This document shows, piece by piece, positions 22,688 through 31,455 of a DNA stretch of 34,770 bases. Location of the stretch: assembly GCF_003265325.1 (NCBI RefSeq), contig NZ_QGNX01000015.1, forward strand, positions 1 to 34,770, given 5' to 3'. Within the stretch, counting starts at the first letter, position 1. Each line of letters begins with the position of its first letter. Source of the stretch: Oceanibium sediminis. Its GTDB lineage: Bacteria > Pseudomonadota > Alphaproteobacteria > Rhodobacterales > Rhodobacteraceae. The notes beneath the pieces were generated by a model. The model had not been told where the DNA came from, made no database searches, and was given only the letters and a program-made list of their open reading frames with translations. A program made the position numbers and the translations under genes.

Positions 22688-23674
22688 TCACTGCCCAAGT
22701 TCTTCAGTCTGACCGGGCAGGTAGAATTCGGTGATGCCGCGCGCGCCCTGGTGGCGGCCGGCCTGGATGATGACGTCGATCGAGCCTTCGATGTAGCGGA
22801 TCATGTCGGCGTAGGTCAGGGGCAAATCGGTCTTCAGCGCGGCGATGGCAAGCCGTCTCACGGCGAGCTGGGGGGTTTCCGCGTGAAGCGTGGTGAGCGA
22901 ACCGCCATGACCGGTATTGATCGCCTCGAGGAAGGTCATCGCCTCCTTGCCGCGAACCTCGCCGAGCACGATGCGGTCGGGGCGCATCCGCAGGGTCGAG
23001 GTCAGGAGCTGGTCGGCGCTCCGCGTGTCGCTTTCACGATCCGAGATCAGCGTCACCGCGTTCGGTTGTCCGGGCCGCAACTCGGCCGCCTCCTCGATGG
23101 TGACGATCCGCTCCTCAACCGGGACGAGGGAGAGGATCTTCCGCGCCGCGACGGTTTTGCCGGTCGAGGTCCCGCCCGAGACGATCATGTTGAGCTTGTT
23201 CTGGACACAAAACTTGAGCGCGGCGTCGATGTCGCCCGAGGCCACGACCTCGCGCAGGGCGAGGTTGCGCTCGCGCCGCAGCGCCTCGAGGCTGGTTTCC
23301 TTGTCGAAGAGATAGGCGAGTTTGATCTCGTCCAGCGGCACGCTCGAGAAGAACCGGAGCGAGATCGAAAACCCGCCCTCGACGGCGGGCGGCTGGATCA
23401 CCTGGGCGCGGATCGGGCGGTCCCGGTAGAGGATGCTGACCGAGACGATGGGTTTCTTCTGGCTGAGCGTCGTGCCCGCGGCCGAGGCGATCTGGTTGCC
23501 GAGATCCTTGATGGCGGTCTGACTCATGGGCGTGCCGAGCGCGGACATGAAATGGTCGCCGTGGAACTCGCCCCAGGTGCTGCCGTCGGGATTGATGCAG
23601 ATCTCGATCACGTCCGGACGGCCGATGGCCGGCGCCAGCGCATCGAGCGAGGCTTCGAGGTAGCTCGCCGCCAT
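22688..23674 (-). CDS. virB11: VirB11 hexameric traffic ATPase
   Basis: This 328-aa secretion ATPase has Walker A GGTSTGKT (167-174), an Asp box around TIEEAAEL (192-199), Walker B RIVLGEVRG (234-242), and a His box NTGHGGSLTTLHAETP (253-268). The N-terminal domain before residue 130 is the substrate/hexamer domain. It docks on the cytoplasmic face of the channel and powers pilus assembly and DNA transfer with VirB4 and VirD4. MAASYLEAS at 23674 is the start. The frame continues upstream, but that stretch overlaps virB10 and has no coding character. It begins one base after the virB10 stop. Confidence 0.93.
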   Translation of the reverse strand: MAASYLEASLDALAPAIGRPDVIEICINPDGSTWGEFHGDHFMSALGTPMSQTAIKDLGNQIASAAGTTLSQKKPIVSVSILYRDRPIRAQVIQPPAVEGGFSISLRFFSSVPLDEIKLAYLFDKETSLEALRRERNLALREVVASGDIDAALKFCVQNKLNMIVSGGTSTGKTVAARKILSLVPVEERIVTIEEAAELRPGQPNAVTLISDRESDTRSADQLLTSTLRMRPDRIVLGEVRGKEAMTFLEAINTGHGGSLTTLHAETPQLAVRRLAIAALKTDLPLTYADMIRYIEGSIDVIIQAGRHQGARGITEFYLPGQTEELGQ

Positions 23675-23675
23675 C

Positions 23676-24998
23676 TCAATAGATCTCGAGATCGCGGTCG
23701 ACCATGACGGTGATCCGCGTGCCCTGGTCCACATGGATGACCGGCTTGATCGCCAGATACTCCTGCATCGCGTCTCCAGTGCTGTCACGCAGGTCCGACC
23801 CGACATCGCTCGCCACGTCCGCGGCGGCCTCGTCCTCGATCTGGCCCGCCGCAGCGGCGGGGAGGGCGCCGATCAGCGAGATGAGCGCTGCCGAGCCGAA
23901 GCGTTCGGCGAAGCGCGTGTCGACGAAGCCGGTCGTGCCCGAGCGTCCCAGTTCGTCGCCGCCATAGGCGCTGATCTGGACCGACTGGTTGTCGGGCAGG
24001 ATGATCCGGTCCCAGGCCACCATCACCCGGGACTGCGCCAGCGCCACGTCGGAGCGATAGCGTCCGATGAGCCGCGACCCGCGCGGGATCAGGACGCGGG
24101 TGCCGTCGAAGGCATGCACGTCCTCGGAGACGATGGCCCGGATCGCGCCGGGTAGACTGCTGTCGAGCGCGGTCTCGGTCACCGCCTGGATCATCGTGCC
24201 CTGCGGCACGGTGTGGGACGGGTTGGCGATCACCTCCGCGCGGGTCACCTCAGCGACCTGCGCGCCGGACCGGACGAAGGCCTCGTCGGCGTTCAGCCGG
24301 GCCTCGATGGCACCGTCCCGCGGCCCGTTCCCGGCGCCGGAGAAGGCGATCATCGGTGAGGCGATGCGTTCGGCGCGGGCCTCGGCTTCCGCCGCGCGGC
24401 GGCGTTCGATCTCGGCGAGGCGCAACTCTTCCTCTGTTGGCCCAAGTGCTGTGGGCGCGGGCTGTTGCAACTGTGCCAGTTCCAGATCCATGCGCATCTG
24501 TTCCAGTGCGCGATCGCGCTCGGTCAACTGCCGCTCGAAGGCGCGGCGGGACTCTTCGCCCGCTGCTTGCAGCGCCGCGATCTGCGCTGTCAGATCGGAG
24601 ATGGCGGCATCGGCGGCGGAGGAAGATGGCTCCGCCTCCTTGGCCAGGAGCGCATCGAGTTCGGCCCGGACGGCCGCCAGGGCCTCAGCCAGAGCGCGCT
24701 CGGTCTCGCTCGGTCCGGCGTCCGCCGGTGCCGGCTGGGGGGTCCGGACCGGCAGGACGGCGGGCACCAGGTCGCCGAAGCCCGACCCCTGGTCCTGGAA
24801 CTCGGCCGGCGCGGCGGTCGGCATCGGGGCGGACGCCTCCGGCTGGAATGCGGCATAGGCGAGACCGCCCAGGCCCGCGATCCCGAGCACGCCGACAAGG
24901 GCCGTGACCGGGGACGGACGCGCGCCCCCGGCCTTCTTCCCGCTTGCGCCTTCGAGCGCGGCGAGGCGTGCCGCGAGATCGTCGGGCTCGTTGCTCAT
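23676..24998 (-). CDS. virB10: VirB10 channel core component
   Basis: This is a 440-aa protein. A short cytoplasmic N terminus is followed by one membrane helix (about residues 31-51), then a Pro/Ala-rich periplasmic stretch, a coiled coil (about 105-190), and the TrbI/VirB10 beta-barrel domain (about 230-440) with GTMIQAVTETALDSSLPG and VLIPRGSRLIGRY. VirB10 spans both membranes and gates the outer-membrane pore with VirB7 and VirB9. MSNEPDD at 24998 overlaps the virB9 stop (ATGA). Length and domain order are normal for the family. Confidence 0.93.
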   Translation of the reverse strand: MSNEPDDLAARLAALEGASGKKAGGARPSPVTALVGVLGIAGLGGLAYAAFQPEASAPMPTAAPAEFQDQGSGFGDLVPAVLPVRTPQPAPADAGPSETERALAEALAAVRAELDALLAKEAEPSSSAADAAISDLTAQIAALQAAGEESRRAFERQLTERDRALEQMRMDLELAQLQQPAPTALGPTEEELRLAEIERRRAAEAEARAERIASPMIAFSGAGNGPRDGAIEARLNADEAFVRSGAQVAEVTRAEVIANPSHTVPQGTMIQAVTETALDSSLPGAIRAIVSEDVHAFDGTRVLIPRGSRLIGRYRSDVALAQSRVMVAWDRIILPDNQSVQISAYGGDELGRSGTTGFVDTRFAERFGSAALISLIGALPAAAAGQIEDEAAADVASDVGSDLRDSTGDAMQEYLAIKPVIHVDQGTRITVMVDRDLEIY

Positions 24999-25702
24999 GC
25001 GCCGGCTCCCCTGCGGCCGAGGTCCTGGATGCAGACCACCTCGTCGCCGAGGCGCAGCACCCATTCGGAGTTCACGCCGGAGACACGGATCACGCCATCC
25101 GCCTGCGCCTGGCTGTTGACCGAGCGCTCCGCGCCGTTTGTGTGACGGAAGATCGCCGGGACCGGCGCGTTCCGAGCGAAGCGGAAATAGGTGAAGGTGC
25201 CATCGTCCCAGACCGAGAGTGGCGTGAACTCAAGCTGCGCGCTCGCGCCGTAGTCTGCATTGGGCGCCGCGGCCGCCACCGCCTGCCGGGGTGCGCTGCG
25301 GCTCTCGGGGTAGCGGAACTGCACGACGTAATGCGGGGTTTCCCGGGCTTCGACGACGTGGAAGTAGTAGGAGCGCCGGTTGGTATAGACAGTGATGTTG
25401 GTGGCAACCCCGGAGGCCACGGGTTTGATCGCGAAGGCACGCCCGCCCGGGACCGCGTCGAACTGGAAGCCGACCGTGTCGCCCGCAATGATCGAGCGGA
25501 TGGTCTCGCCCTCGCCGAACTCGACGGTAGTTACGCGGGTCAGGCTGGTCACCACGCGGAACACCTGGCCGTCGACGAAAGTCGCGATCCGGACGCGGCT
25601 GTCATGGGCACCACGACCGGGCGTGGTCTCTGCCCGGGCGGGAAGGCCCGCGGAAATCGCGGCGGCGAGGAGGATGCCGGAAAGGCAAAGGCGGGTCGTC
25701 AT
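24995..25702 (-). CDS. virB9: VirB9 outer-membrane core component
   Basis: This 235-aa protein has a signal peptide (about 24 residues, ending GLPARA). Two VirB9 beta domains follow: the N-terminal one with VDGQVFRVVTSLTRVTTVEF, and the C-terminal one with WDDGTFTYFRF and the final WVLRLGDEVVCIQD. VirB9 forms the outer-membrane ring with lipoprotein VirB7 and the VirB10 C terminus. The ATG at 25702 overlaps the virB8 stop (ATGA). The frame is open much further upstream through virB8, but that translation is a shadow. Confidence 0.92.
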   Translation of the reverse strand: MTTRLCLSGILLAAAISAGLPARAETTPGRGAHDSRVRIATFVDGQVFRVVTSLTRVTTVEFGEGETIRSIIAGDTVGFQFDAVPGGRAFAIKPVASGVATNITVYTNRRSYYFHVVEARETPHYVVQFRYPESRSAPRQAVAAAAPNADYGASAQLEFTPLSVWDDGTFTYFRFARNAPVPAIFRHTNGAERSVNSQAQADGVIRVSGVNSEWVLRLGDEVVCIQDLGRRGAGA

Positions 25703-26358
25703 TCGGCGCGGTCCGATCTGATGGCGTATTGCGTGACGGTGAAGCCGAAGGGGTTCTGCCAGACCTCGTCGAGGACGCGCGGGGTCTCGGGGTGGAACTC
25801 GAACATCAGCGTGGCGGTGAAGGCGCCGTCCTGCACGCCCTGCGGTCCGGTCAGGCGTTTGCGCAGACGCACCTGCGCGCGGTTCTCGCCGATGAGGGTG
25901 ATGCTGGCGATCTCGACCGCCATCTCGGCCCCTGCCCCGTAGCGCGTCGGCGGATAGCTCTCCTGGCCGCTGGTCCAGGTGGCGCGCATGCTGGCCTCGG
26001 CCGCGCCCTTCGATTGCGCCAGAACCCGACGGACACGCAAGTCGTTGTCGAGCTGGTTGTAGGTCTCGCGGTCGGTGATGTAGCGGTAGATCTGCGCCTC
26101 GATCACGGCGGGGCGCTCGGCCAGCGTCACGGTCTGGACGGCTGCGTTCGGCAGGGCGAGGCCGGTCGCGGGATCGAAGGGCACGACGACCGGGGGCGGG
26201 GTTTGAATCAGGAGGGCGACAGCCGCGGCCGAGAGGCAACCCAATACGCCGAAGAGCGCACCGCCGATGCCGATCTTGCGCCAGATCTCCTCGCGCCGCA
26301 GGGCACCGTAGACCAGCTCCTCCTCGACGATGGCGTCGATGCCCGTTCCCATCGTCAT
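25699..26358 (-). CDS. virB8: VirB8 inner-membrane assembly factor
   Basis: This 219-aa bitopic protein has one membrane helix at residues 29-51 followed by the periplasmic VirB8 domain, including YITDRETYN and the conserved ending NPFGFTVTQYAI. VirB8 nucleates assembly of the channel and contacts VirB9 and VirB10. The start MTMGTG at 26358 is chosen because its ATG overlaps the virB5 stop (ATGA); an ATG two codons later is possible. Confidence 0.92.
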   Translation of the reverse strand: MTMGTGIDAIVEEELVYGALRREEIWRKIGIGGALFGVLGCLSAAAVALLIQTPPPVVVPFDPATGLALPNAAVQTVTLAERPAVIEAQIYRYITDRETYNQLDNDLRVRRVLAQSKGAAEASMRATWTSGQESYPPTRYGAGAEMAVEIASITLIGENRAQVRLRKRLTGPQGVQDGAFTATLMFEFHPETPRVLDEVWQNPFGFTVTQYAIRSDRAE

Positions 26359-27167
26359 GGACGGAGCTCCGGCAGGGTGAAGTCCATGTAGCGGCGCTCC
26401 TCGGCGATGGTCGCCGCATCGACCACGCCCGCATTGCCGGCACCGACGGTCTGGATCGCCTCGAGCTCCCACACCCGGGTCATCGCGATGGCAAGCTCGG
26501 CGGTCACCCGGGTATTGTGATCCATCGAAGCCTTCAGGTCTTCCATGTCCGGAATCATCTCGACCAGGCGCTCGACGCGTTCCAGCGATTGCGCCGCCTC
26601 GGCATGGCTGTTCTGCGCCGCCGCCGAGAGCACCGCCCCGGTGGTCGCGCGGGTGGCGACGCCTTGCGCGCCGGGACTGCCGCTGCGGGCGATCTCTGCA
26701 AGGCTGTCCTCGTCGAACCCTGCGCTCGCCAGCGCGCTTTCCATCTGGGTGCGGAGCGGCCCCGCGGAGGAGCCGAGGAGCGCGCTCCAGTCGCCCTGCT
26801 GGATGCCGGTGATGAGATCACCGATGTCGCTGAAATCCTCCTCAAGCAACCCGTCCAGATCGCCACCCATGAAGAGGCCCAGAATACGATCCCGAGCACC
26901 GGTGAGCGAGGCATACATCTGGTTCAGCTGGTCGAGCTGCTGCTGCACGAGATCGAGCTGTTCCAGCAGCGTGTCGAGCTGATCGGTCTGGATCCCGAAA
27001 TCCTCCAGCATCTGCTGCAGCTGGCGGATCTCCTGGGCGATGTTCTGGGTGTCGACAGTCGGCACGCCCTGGGCGATGGCCGGCGCGGACGCCATGCTCA
27101 TAGTCACGGCCACCGCCGCGGCTGTTCCGAACAGAATTCTCCGTGCGCGCGGGAAGGTCGTCCTCAT
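26355..27167 (-). CDS. virB5: VirB5/TrbJ-like pilus-tip protein
   Basis: This 270-aa protein has a signal peptide (MRTTFPRARRILFGTAAAV to APAIA, about 32 residues). A Gln/Leu-rich coiled coil (about 42-90) follows, then a helical C-terminal domain ending ERRYMDFTLPELRP. VirB5 is the minor pilin at the pilus tip that contacts recipient cells. The mature N terminus (GVPTVDTQ) and the C terminus both resemble those of the lytic transglycosylase encoded immediately upstream. The ATG overlaps the stop of that gene (ATGA). Confidence 0.88.
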   Translation of the reverse strand: MRTTFPRARRILFGTAAAVAVTMSMASAPAIAQGVPTVDTQNIAQEIRQLQQMLEDFGIQTDQLDTLLEQLDLVQQQLDQLNQMYASLTGARDRILGLFMGGDLDGLLEEDFSDIGDLITGIQQGDWSALLGSSAGPLRTQMESALASAGFDEDSLAEIARSGSPGAQGVATRATTGAVLSAAAQNSHAEAAQSLERVERLVEMIPDMEDLKASMDHNTRVTAELAIAMTRVWELEAIQTVGAGNAGVVDAATIAEERRYMDFTLPELRP

Positions 27168-28306
27168 CGCAAATTCTCCAAACTGAAATCCATGTATTGC
27201 AGCTCGGCGGCCTGGGCCGCGGCGAGCGCGATCTGCTCGGCGCTCATCGGCTCGGTTCTGGCGGCCTTGAGGCGGGTGCGGATGGCGACGAGGCGCGCCA
27301 GTTCCGCCCGGGCATAGGTGTTGAGCGCCAGCGCCTCGTGAAGGTCTTCCGTCTCGCCGATCCGCTCGATGATGTCCTGCACCCGAAGGGCCGCGGCCCG
27401 GACCGAGATCATGGAATAGTCGCCATAGACCCCGGAGCCATGTGCCGAGAGGCTGAAGCTCGCATTGGCGAGCAGGACCGGATCGATGGTGCCGAGCGCG
27501 TCGATCCCGCCGACCGCAGCGAGGTAGCGGTTGTACTGCTCGGGGATGACCACGACGTAGTGCTGGGTTTCCGAGAACGGCGGCACGCCGCCGTAATCCT
27601 GCACGTTGCCGGGACCGGCGTTATAGGCAGCGAGCGCGTGGATGATGTTGCCGCCGAACATGTTCAGCATCTGCGCGAGGTAGCGCGCGCCGCCGGTCAC
27701 CTGCAGGTAGGGATCGTCGTAATAGGCGGGGTAGATGCCGAGATCGGAGGCCGTGCCGGGCATGATCTGGGTGAGGCCGAAGGCGCCGACGGGTGAACGG
27801 GCACCGATCTGGAACCGGCTCTCCTGCCAGATCAGCGCCTGGAGGAGGCAGCGCCATTGCACGAGGGTGAGACCGGCGCGCGACACGCCCTGAAGGGAGA
27901 AGGTGTCGCGCGCCGCGCGGATGATCAGCTCCTCGATCCCCTCACGTGCGTCGCCGAACATGCGCGGCGCGGCCGGATTGCCATCCGTGGGCCCATAGAG
28001 CACGGCGGTGGAGGTGTCGGAGCCCCTGCCCGCCTCCAGTCCTGCTATGGTCGCAGAGACTTCGGTTCCGCCCAAGCTTGTCGCCTCTACAAGATCGTTC
28101 AGTGCAGCGAGCTGCTGACGTTCGATCTCGGCCAGCTCCTCCTCCCGGGTCAGCGTGTCGCGCTGCAGCGCCAGATCCCGATCGCGCTGCGCGATGAGCG
28201 CCGCCGTGCGCGCGAAACCCTGCGCGTCGAAGGTCGGCACGCCCTGCCCCGACGCGGGACAGGCGAGCGCGGCGAAAGCGAGAAGGGGAGGAAGCCGGCG
28301 CAACAT
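27164..28306 (-). CDS. Lytic transglycosylase with VirB5-like ends
   Basis: This 380-aa exported protein has a signal peptide of about 20 residues. The mature N terminus GVPTFDAQGF and coiled coil (about 32-72) resemble VirB5. A lysozyme-like transglycosylase domain follows at about 140-275. Its catalytic Glu is in IWQESRF (Glu162), followed by GAFGLTQIMPGTASDLGIYP and [17 protein letters not shown]. After the enzyme domain a helical tail ends ELQYMDFSLENLR, again close to the VirB5 ending. It would cut peptidoglycan to let the channel pass. It is the second transglycosylase in this operon besides virB1. It overlaps virB5 by 4 bp and follows virB7 by 3 bp. Confidence 0.87.
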   Translation of the reverse strand: MLRRLPPLLAFAALACPASGQGVPTFDAQGFARTAALIAQRDRDLALQRDTLTREEELAEIERQQLAALNDLVEATSLGGTEVSATIAGLEAGRGSDTSTAVLYGPTDGNPAAPRMFGDAREGIEELIIRAARDTFSLQGVSRAGLTLVQWRCLLQALIWQESRFQIGARSPVGAFGLTQIMPGTASDLGIYPAYYDDPYLQVTGGARYLAQMLNMFGGNIIHALAAYNAGPGNVQDYGGVPPFSETQHYVVVIPEQYNRYLAAVGGIDALGTIDPVLLANASFSLSAHGSGVYGDYSMISVRAAALRVQDIIERIGETEDLHEALALNTYARAELARLVAIRTRLKAARTEPMSAEQIALAAAQAAELQYMDFSLENLR

Positions 28307-28309
28307 GGA

Positions 28310-28516
28310 TCAGTCCGCAAGCCCGAGCGCGGTGAAGGTGCAGGAGTTGTCGGCCCGCGTGACCGCGGCACCCTTGGTCGAGACACGCGGTGCGTTCGCG
28401 GTCTCGGCCCGGAAATTGAAGCAGTTCGCCGTCGCGGGCCTGTACTCGGCGCAGGCCGACAGGGTGAGCCCGAGGGCGAGAAGCCCCAGGCGCAGGGTCA
28501 TCGTCTTGTTCATCAT
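28310..28516 (-). CDS. virB7: VirB7-like outer-membrane lipoprotein
   Basis: This 68-aa protein has a lipoprotein signal peptide ending in the lipobox LSAC (Cys22 would be lipidated), then a short mature region with two more cysteines. Small lipoproteins of this kind pair with VirB9, often by a disulfide, to anchor the outer-membrane ring. The assignment is by size, lipobox and operon position, since VirB7 sequences diverge widely. The ATG overlaps the virB4 stop. Confidence 0.75.
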   Translation of the reverse strand: MMNKTMTLRLGLLALGLTLSACAEYRPATANCFNFRAETANAPRVSTKGAAVTRADNSCTFTALGLAD

Positions 28517-30885
28517 GTTCTCCAGAAATCCGGGCGGTCGCGGTAATCGCTGCCCACCAGCTCCTCGCCCTTTTCCATGCCGCCGAGGATGGTCACGAGC
28601 GGACCAAGGCTTGAAAGATCGGCATCGATCACCACCGAACCGCGATCGTCCCGCACAAGTGCGAGGCGGGAGGAGGAGCCGACACCGAGGAGGATATCGA
28701 GTTCTTTTTCGGACAGGCCCAGCATGGCGTAGTCGGCCTCGCTGGCGCGGATGTTCGGCAGCAGGATCTGCGTCGGCACCGCCTCGACGATGGTCTTGCC
28801 GGTGCGGGTGCGTTCGAGCTGGCTGGCGTATTGCGTCATCATCACGACGACCGCGTTCTGTTTCCGGGCGGTGACGAGCCAGTTCGACAGCCTCTCAGCG
28901 AAATATTCGTTATCCAGCGCCTTCCAGGCCTCGTCGATCAGGATAACGGTCGGCTTGCGGTCTTCGATCACGCGCTCGACGCGCCGGAAGAGATAGGAGA
29001 GCACCGCCATGCGCTCCCGCTCGCTTTCGGAATCGAGGATGCCGGTCAGGTCGAAACCGGAGATGTCGCCTGCGAGGCTGAACGTGTCTTGCGAGTTGGC
29101 GCCGAAGATCCAGCCGTAGCGGCCTTCGGCGGTCCATTCCTGCATACGTTCGAAGAGGTCGCCCTCGTCGTCGGTCGAGACCAGCAGCGAGGCAAAATCC
29201 GACCAGTTTCGCAGACCCTCGTGGCTCGCCGAGGCGTTCTGGCGCACGACCTCCTGCAGCCGGTTGGTCTGCACCGGCGTGAGAGGTCGGTCGCGGCGTT
29301 CGAGTAGCGTCGCGAGCCAGTCCGCGAGCCAGGCCTGCCCGCGCGCGTCGGTCTCGGTCTGCAGCGGGTTGAGCCCTGTCGGGCGCCCGGCCCGCACGGT
29401 CGAATAGCTGCCGCCAAGCGCCCGCACCGCCATCTCCATGCCGGCGCGGTAGTCGAAGACGAAGAGCCGGGCACCCGCCCGCCGCGCCATGGCCATGAGG
29501 AAGGCGGCAAGCACGGACTTGCCCGAGCCGGGGCGACCGAGGATCAGCGTATGCCCGCCGGTCGGCTCGCGATCCGGCGCGCCCTTCTCATGAAAATTGA
29601 ACCGGAACCCGCCGCGCTCGGGCGTCGGGAAGAGCGTGATCGGCAGGCCCCAGGGCACATCGCTGCCCGGTTTGCCGAGAGGCGTCCGGTGCAATGTCGC
29701 CAGGTCCGCGAAATTGTGGTTGGTGATCGCCGCCTTGCGGCTTCGCGCCCCGGTATTGCCGGGATGCTGCGCCATGTAATGCGCCCGTGCGCCGAAGCCT
29801 TCGGAGATCAGGTTGATGCCGGTGCTGGCGGCGATGTTGCGCACCTCGGCGCAGATATCGTCGAGGGCGGCGCGGGTCCTGGCGTAGACCGCGACGGTCA
29901 TGTGGTGCTCACCGAAGATCAGGCGTTTGGATTCCAGGTCGTCCTGTGCGAGTTCCAATTCCTCGGCGAGGCTGACCGCGCCGTCATTGGCGGCCTGCAT
30001 GAGCCGCAGCTGCCGCTTGATCCGGCCGGCCATGATGTTCGAGTTTACGGCCACGAAGGAATGGGTGACGACCATGTCGACCGGCAGGTTCAGCTCGTCG
30101 AGCATCAGCGCGTCGGTTTTGGCGGGGTAGTTCTTCACCGCGAAGATCGCGCCGAATTTCTCGCCCGCCGCCCCGTCGGAGAGACGAATCGTCGGGCCGT
30201 CGAAGGTCACCCGCGTGTTGGCCACATCCTCGGCGAGGATACCGAACCGCGAGCGCGGGAAGAGCGGGTGTTCGCAGCCGGTGTTGAGACTGCCGAGGAA
30301 GCCGAGCAGCGCGCCGGAATTTGCGGACAACAACCGTGGCTTCATCTCGTCGAAGGTGGAGAGGATGAATCCCACCACCTCGTCGAGCTTGCGCAGCCTC
30401 CGAACCGTGTCCTGCGCGAGCCGCGCCCGGGAGGCGGCGGCCAGGAACGGCAGGCGATGGCCCGCCTCGGGCCGTTTCAGGACCGTGAGGGTCAGCGTCT
30501 TGTCGCGGAGCCCGGAAGCGCTGAGATGCGCGCGCCATCGCCGGTCGATTTCGCTCGCGAAGCCTGTGTCCTCGATCGGCGGCAGGTCCACCTCGACCGC
30601 TTTCGAGACCTTGTGCAGGTAGAAGGAGAACCCTGTCCCGGCCTGCGCCACGATCCCAGCCATCAGCGCGCCGATGCGGTCGAGATGCGCATCCTCGCTC
30701 GTGGTGCTGTTCACCCCCTCGAGCCGGATGCATTGCATGAGCTCGTTGCCGCGGGTGCGGATCGTGTTGTCGCTGACGAGGCTGACATAGGGCAGCATCT
30801 GCGAGAGACGCTTTTCGCCCGCGACCCAGGACGGCAGCGCCGCCCCGAGGTCGAGGTCCTCGCCATAGCCGGCATCACGGGGCAT
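28513..30885 (-). CDS. virB4: VirB4 secretion ATPase
   Basis: This is a 790-aa ATPase. The N-terminal CagE/TrbE/VirB domain (about residues 150-380) precedes the AAA-like motor with Walker A GRPGSGKS at about 450-457 and Walker B VILIDEAWKALDN at about 648-660. VirB4 is the largest motor of the inner-membrane complex and drives pilus biogenesis and transfer. Length is typical. The start MPRDAGYG overlaps the end of virB3 by 11 bp. No additional domain or frameshift was seen. Confidence 0.95.
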   Translation of the reverse strand: MPRDAGYGEDLDLGAALPSWVAGEKRLSQMLPYVSLVSDNTIRTRGNELMQCIRLEGVNSTTSEDAHLDRIGALMAGIVAQAGTGFSFYLHKVSKAVEVDLPPIEDTGFASEIDRRWRAHLSASGLRDKTLTLTVLKRPEAGHRLPFLAAASRARLAQDTVRRLRKLDEVVGFILSTFDEMKPRLLSANSGALLGFLGSLNTGCEHPLFPRSRFGILAEDVANTRVTFDGPTIRLSDGAAGEKFGAIFAVKNYPAKTDALMLDELNLPVDMVVTHSFVAVNSNIMAGRIKRQLRLMQAANDGAVSLAEELELAQDDLESKRLIFGEHHMTVAVYARTRAALDDICAEVRNIAASTGINLISEGFGARAHYMAQHPGNTGARSRKAAITNHNFADLATLHRTPLGKPGSDVPWGLPITLFPTPERGGFRFNFHEKGAPDREPTGGHTLILGRPGSGKSVLAAFLMAMARRAGARLFVFDYRAGMEMAVRALGGSYSTVRAGRPTGLNPLQTETDARGQAWLADWLATLLERRDRPLTPVQTNRLQEVVRQNASASHEGLRNWSDFASLLVSTDDEGDLFERMQEWTAEGRYGWIFGANSQDTFSLAGDISGFDLTGILDSESERERMAVLSYLFRRVERVIEDRKPTVILIDEAWKALDNEYFAERLSNWLVTARKQNAVVVMMTQYASQLERTRTGKTIVEAVPTQILLPNIRASEADYAMLGLSEKELDILLGVGSSSRLALVRDDRGSVVIDADLSSLGPLVTILGGMEKGEELVGSDYRDRPDFWRT

Positions 30886-31153
30886 AACTGTCGCCTCCGT
30901 GAAGCTTGCGGTTCCGGGTCGGCGGCGTCTCCTGGAGCGTGATCACCAGCACGTCGAGGAAGTTCGGATCCCAGTCGGCGGCCTTCCAGAGCGCGGGCCA
31001 GGCGACGGCGGCGATCAGCACCACGACCCAGCTCTGCACCCAGAGGAAGAGGAGCGTGGAGCCGAAGAGCCAGACCATGGCGTACATGATCGGCAGGCCC
31101 ATCAGCTTGGGCGGCCTCAGGAGGCCGATGAAGACGCGCGACTGCTCCGCCAT
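30875..31153 (-). CDS. virB3: VirB3 inner-membrane protein
   Basis: This 92-aa protein has two hydrophobic segments (about 17-37 and 40-56) and the VirB3 hallmarks: GLLRPPKLMGLPIMYA near the N terminus and WDPNFLDVLVITL near the C terminus. VirB3 works with VirB4 in the inner-membrane complex. Separate virB3 and virB4 genes are present here, whereas in some systems they are fused. The gene starts 11 bp after the virB2 stop codon and runs 11 bp into virB4. Confidence 0.92.
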   Translation of the reverse strand: MAEQSRVFIGLLRPPKLMGLPIMYAMVWLFGSTLLFLWVQSWVVVLIAAVAWPALWKAADWDPNFLDVLVITLQETPPTRNRKLHGGDSYAP

Positions 31154-31164
31154 GGTATCAGACC

Positions 31165-31455
31165 TCAGGTGGTCCAGATCGCGGCGACGATGGTCGGAGC
31201 GGCGGCGATCCCGGCGATCGCCACGACGACCCAGAGCGCCTGCCGGAAATCGAGGATGCCGAAGAGCCAGGACAGGAACACGCCGATCAGCGCCAGCGTG
31301 CCGATGACGATGCCCAGGGGGCCGGTGATCGCGTCGACGATGCCCTGCAACAGGGTCTGCACCGGCGAGAGGTCGATGCTCTGGGCGAGCACCGGACCTG
31401 CGGCGACGATCAACAGCGCGGCCGCGACGGCGGTCAAGTTCACAGGTCTGTTCAC
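31165..31455 (-). CDS. virB2: VirB2 major pilin
   Basis: This 96-aa prepilin has a signal peptide ending about GPVLAQ. Two hydrophobic helices follow (about residues 44-68 and 72-92) with the short polar loop between them that VirB2/TrbC pilins show. It polymerises into the conjugative pilus. The start codon is GTG at 31455, overlapping the virB1 stop (GTGA), with a good AGGAGAG ribosome-binding site upstream. Confidence 0.92.
   Translation of the reverse strand: MNRPVNLTAVAAALLIVAAGPVLAQSIDLSPVQTLLQGIVDAITGPLGIVIGTLALIGVFLSWLFGILDFRQALWVVVAIAGIAAAPTIVAAIWTT

Noticed and set aside
24995-26443. 482-aa version of VirB9
   Set aside because: The first 247 codons are the shadow of virB8; a proper signal peptide and start overlapping the virB8 stop occur at 25702.
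29551-30942. 463-aa open frame on the plus strand
   Set aside because: It is antisense to virB4, which has intact Walker motifs; long antisense frames are common at this GC content.
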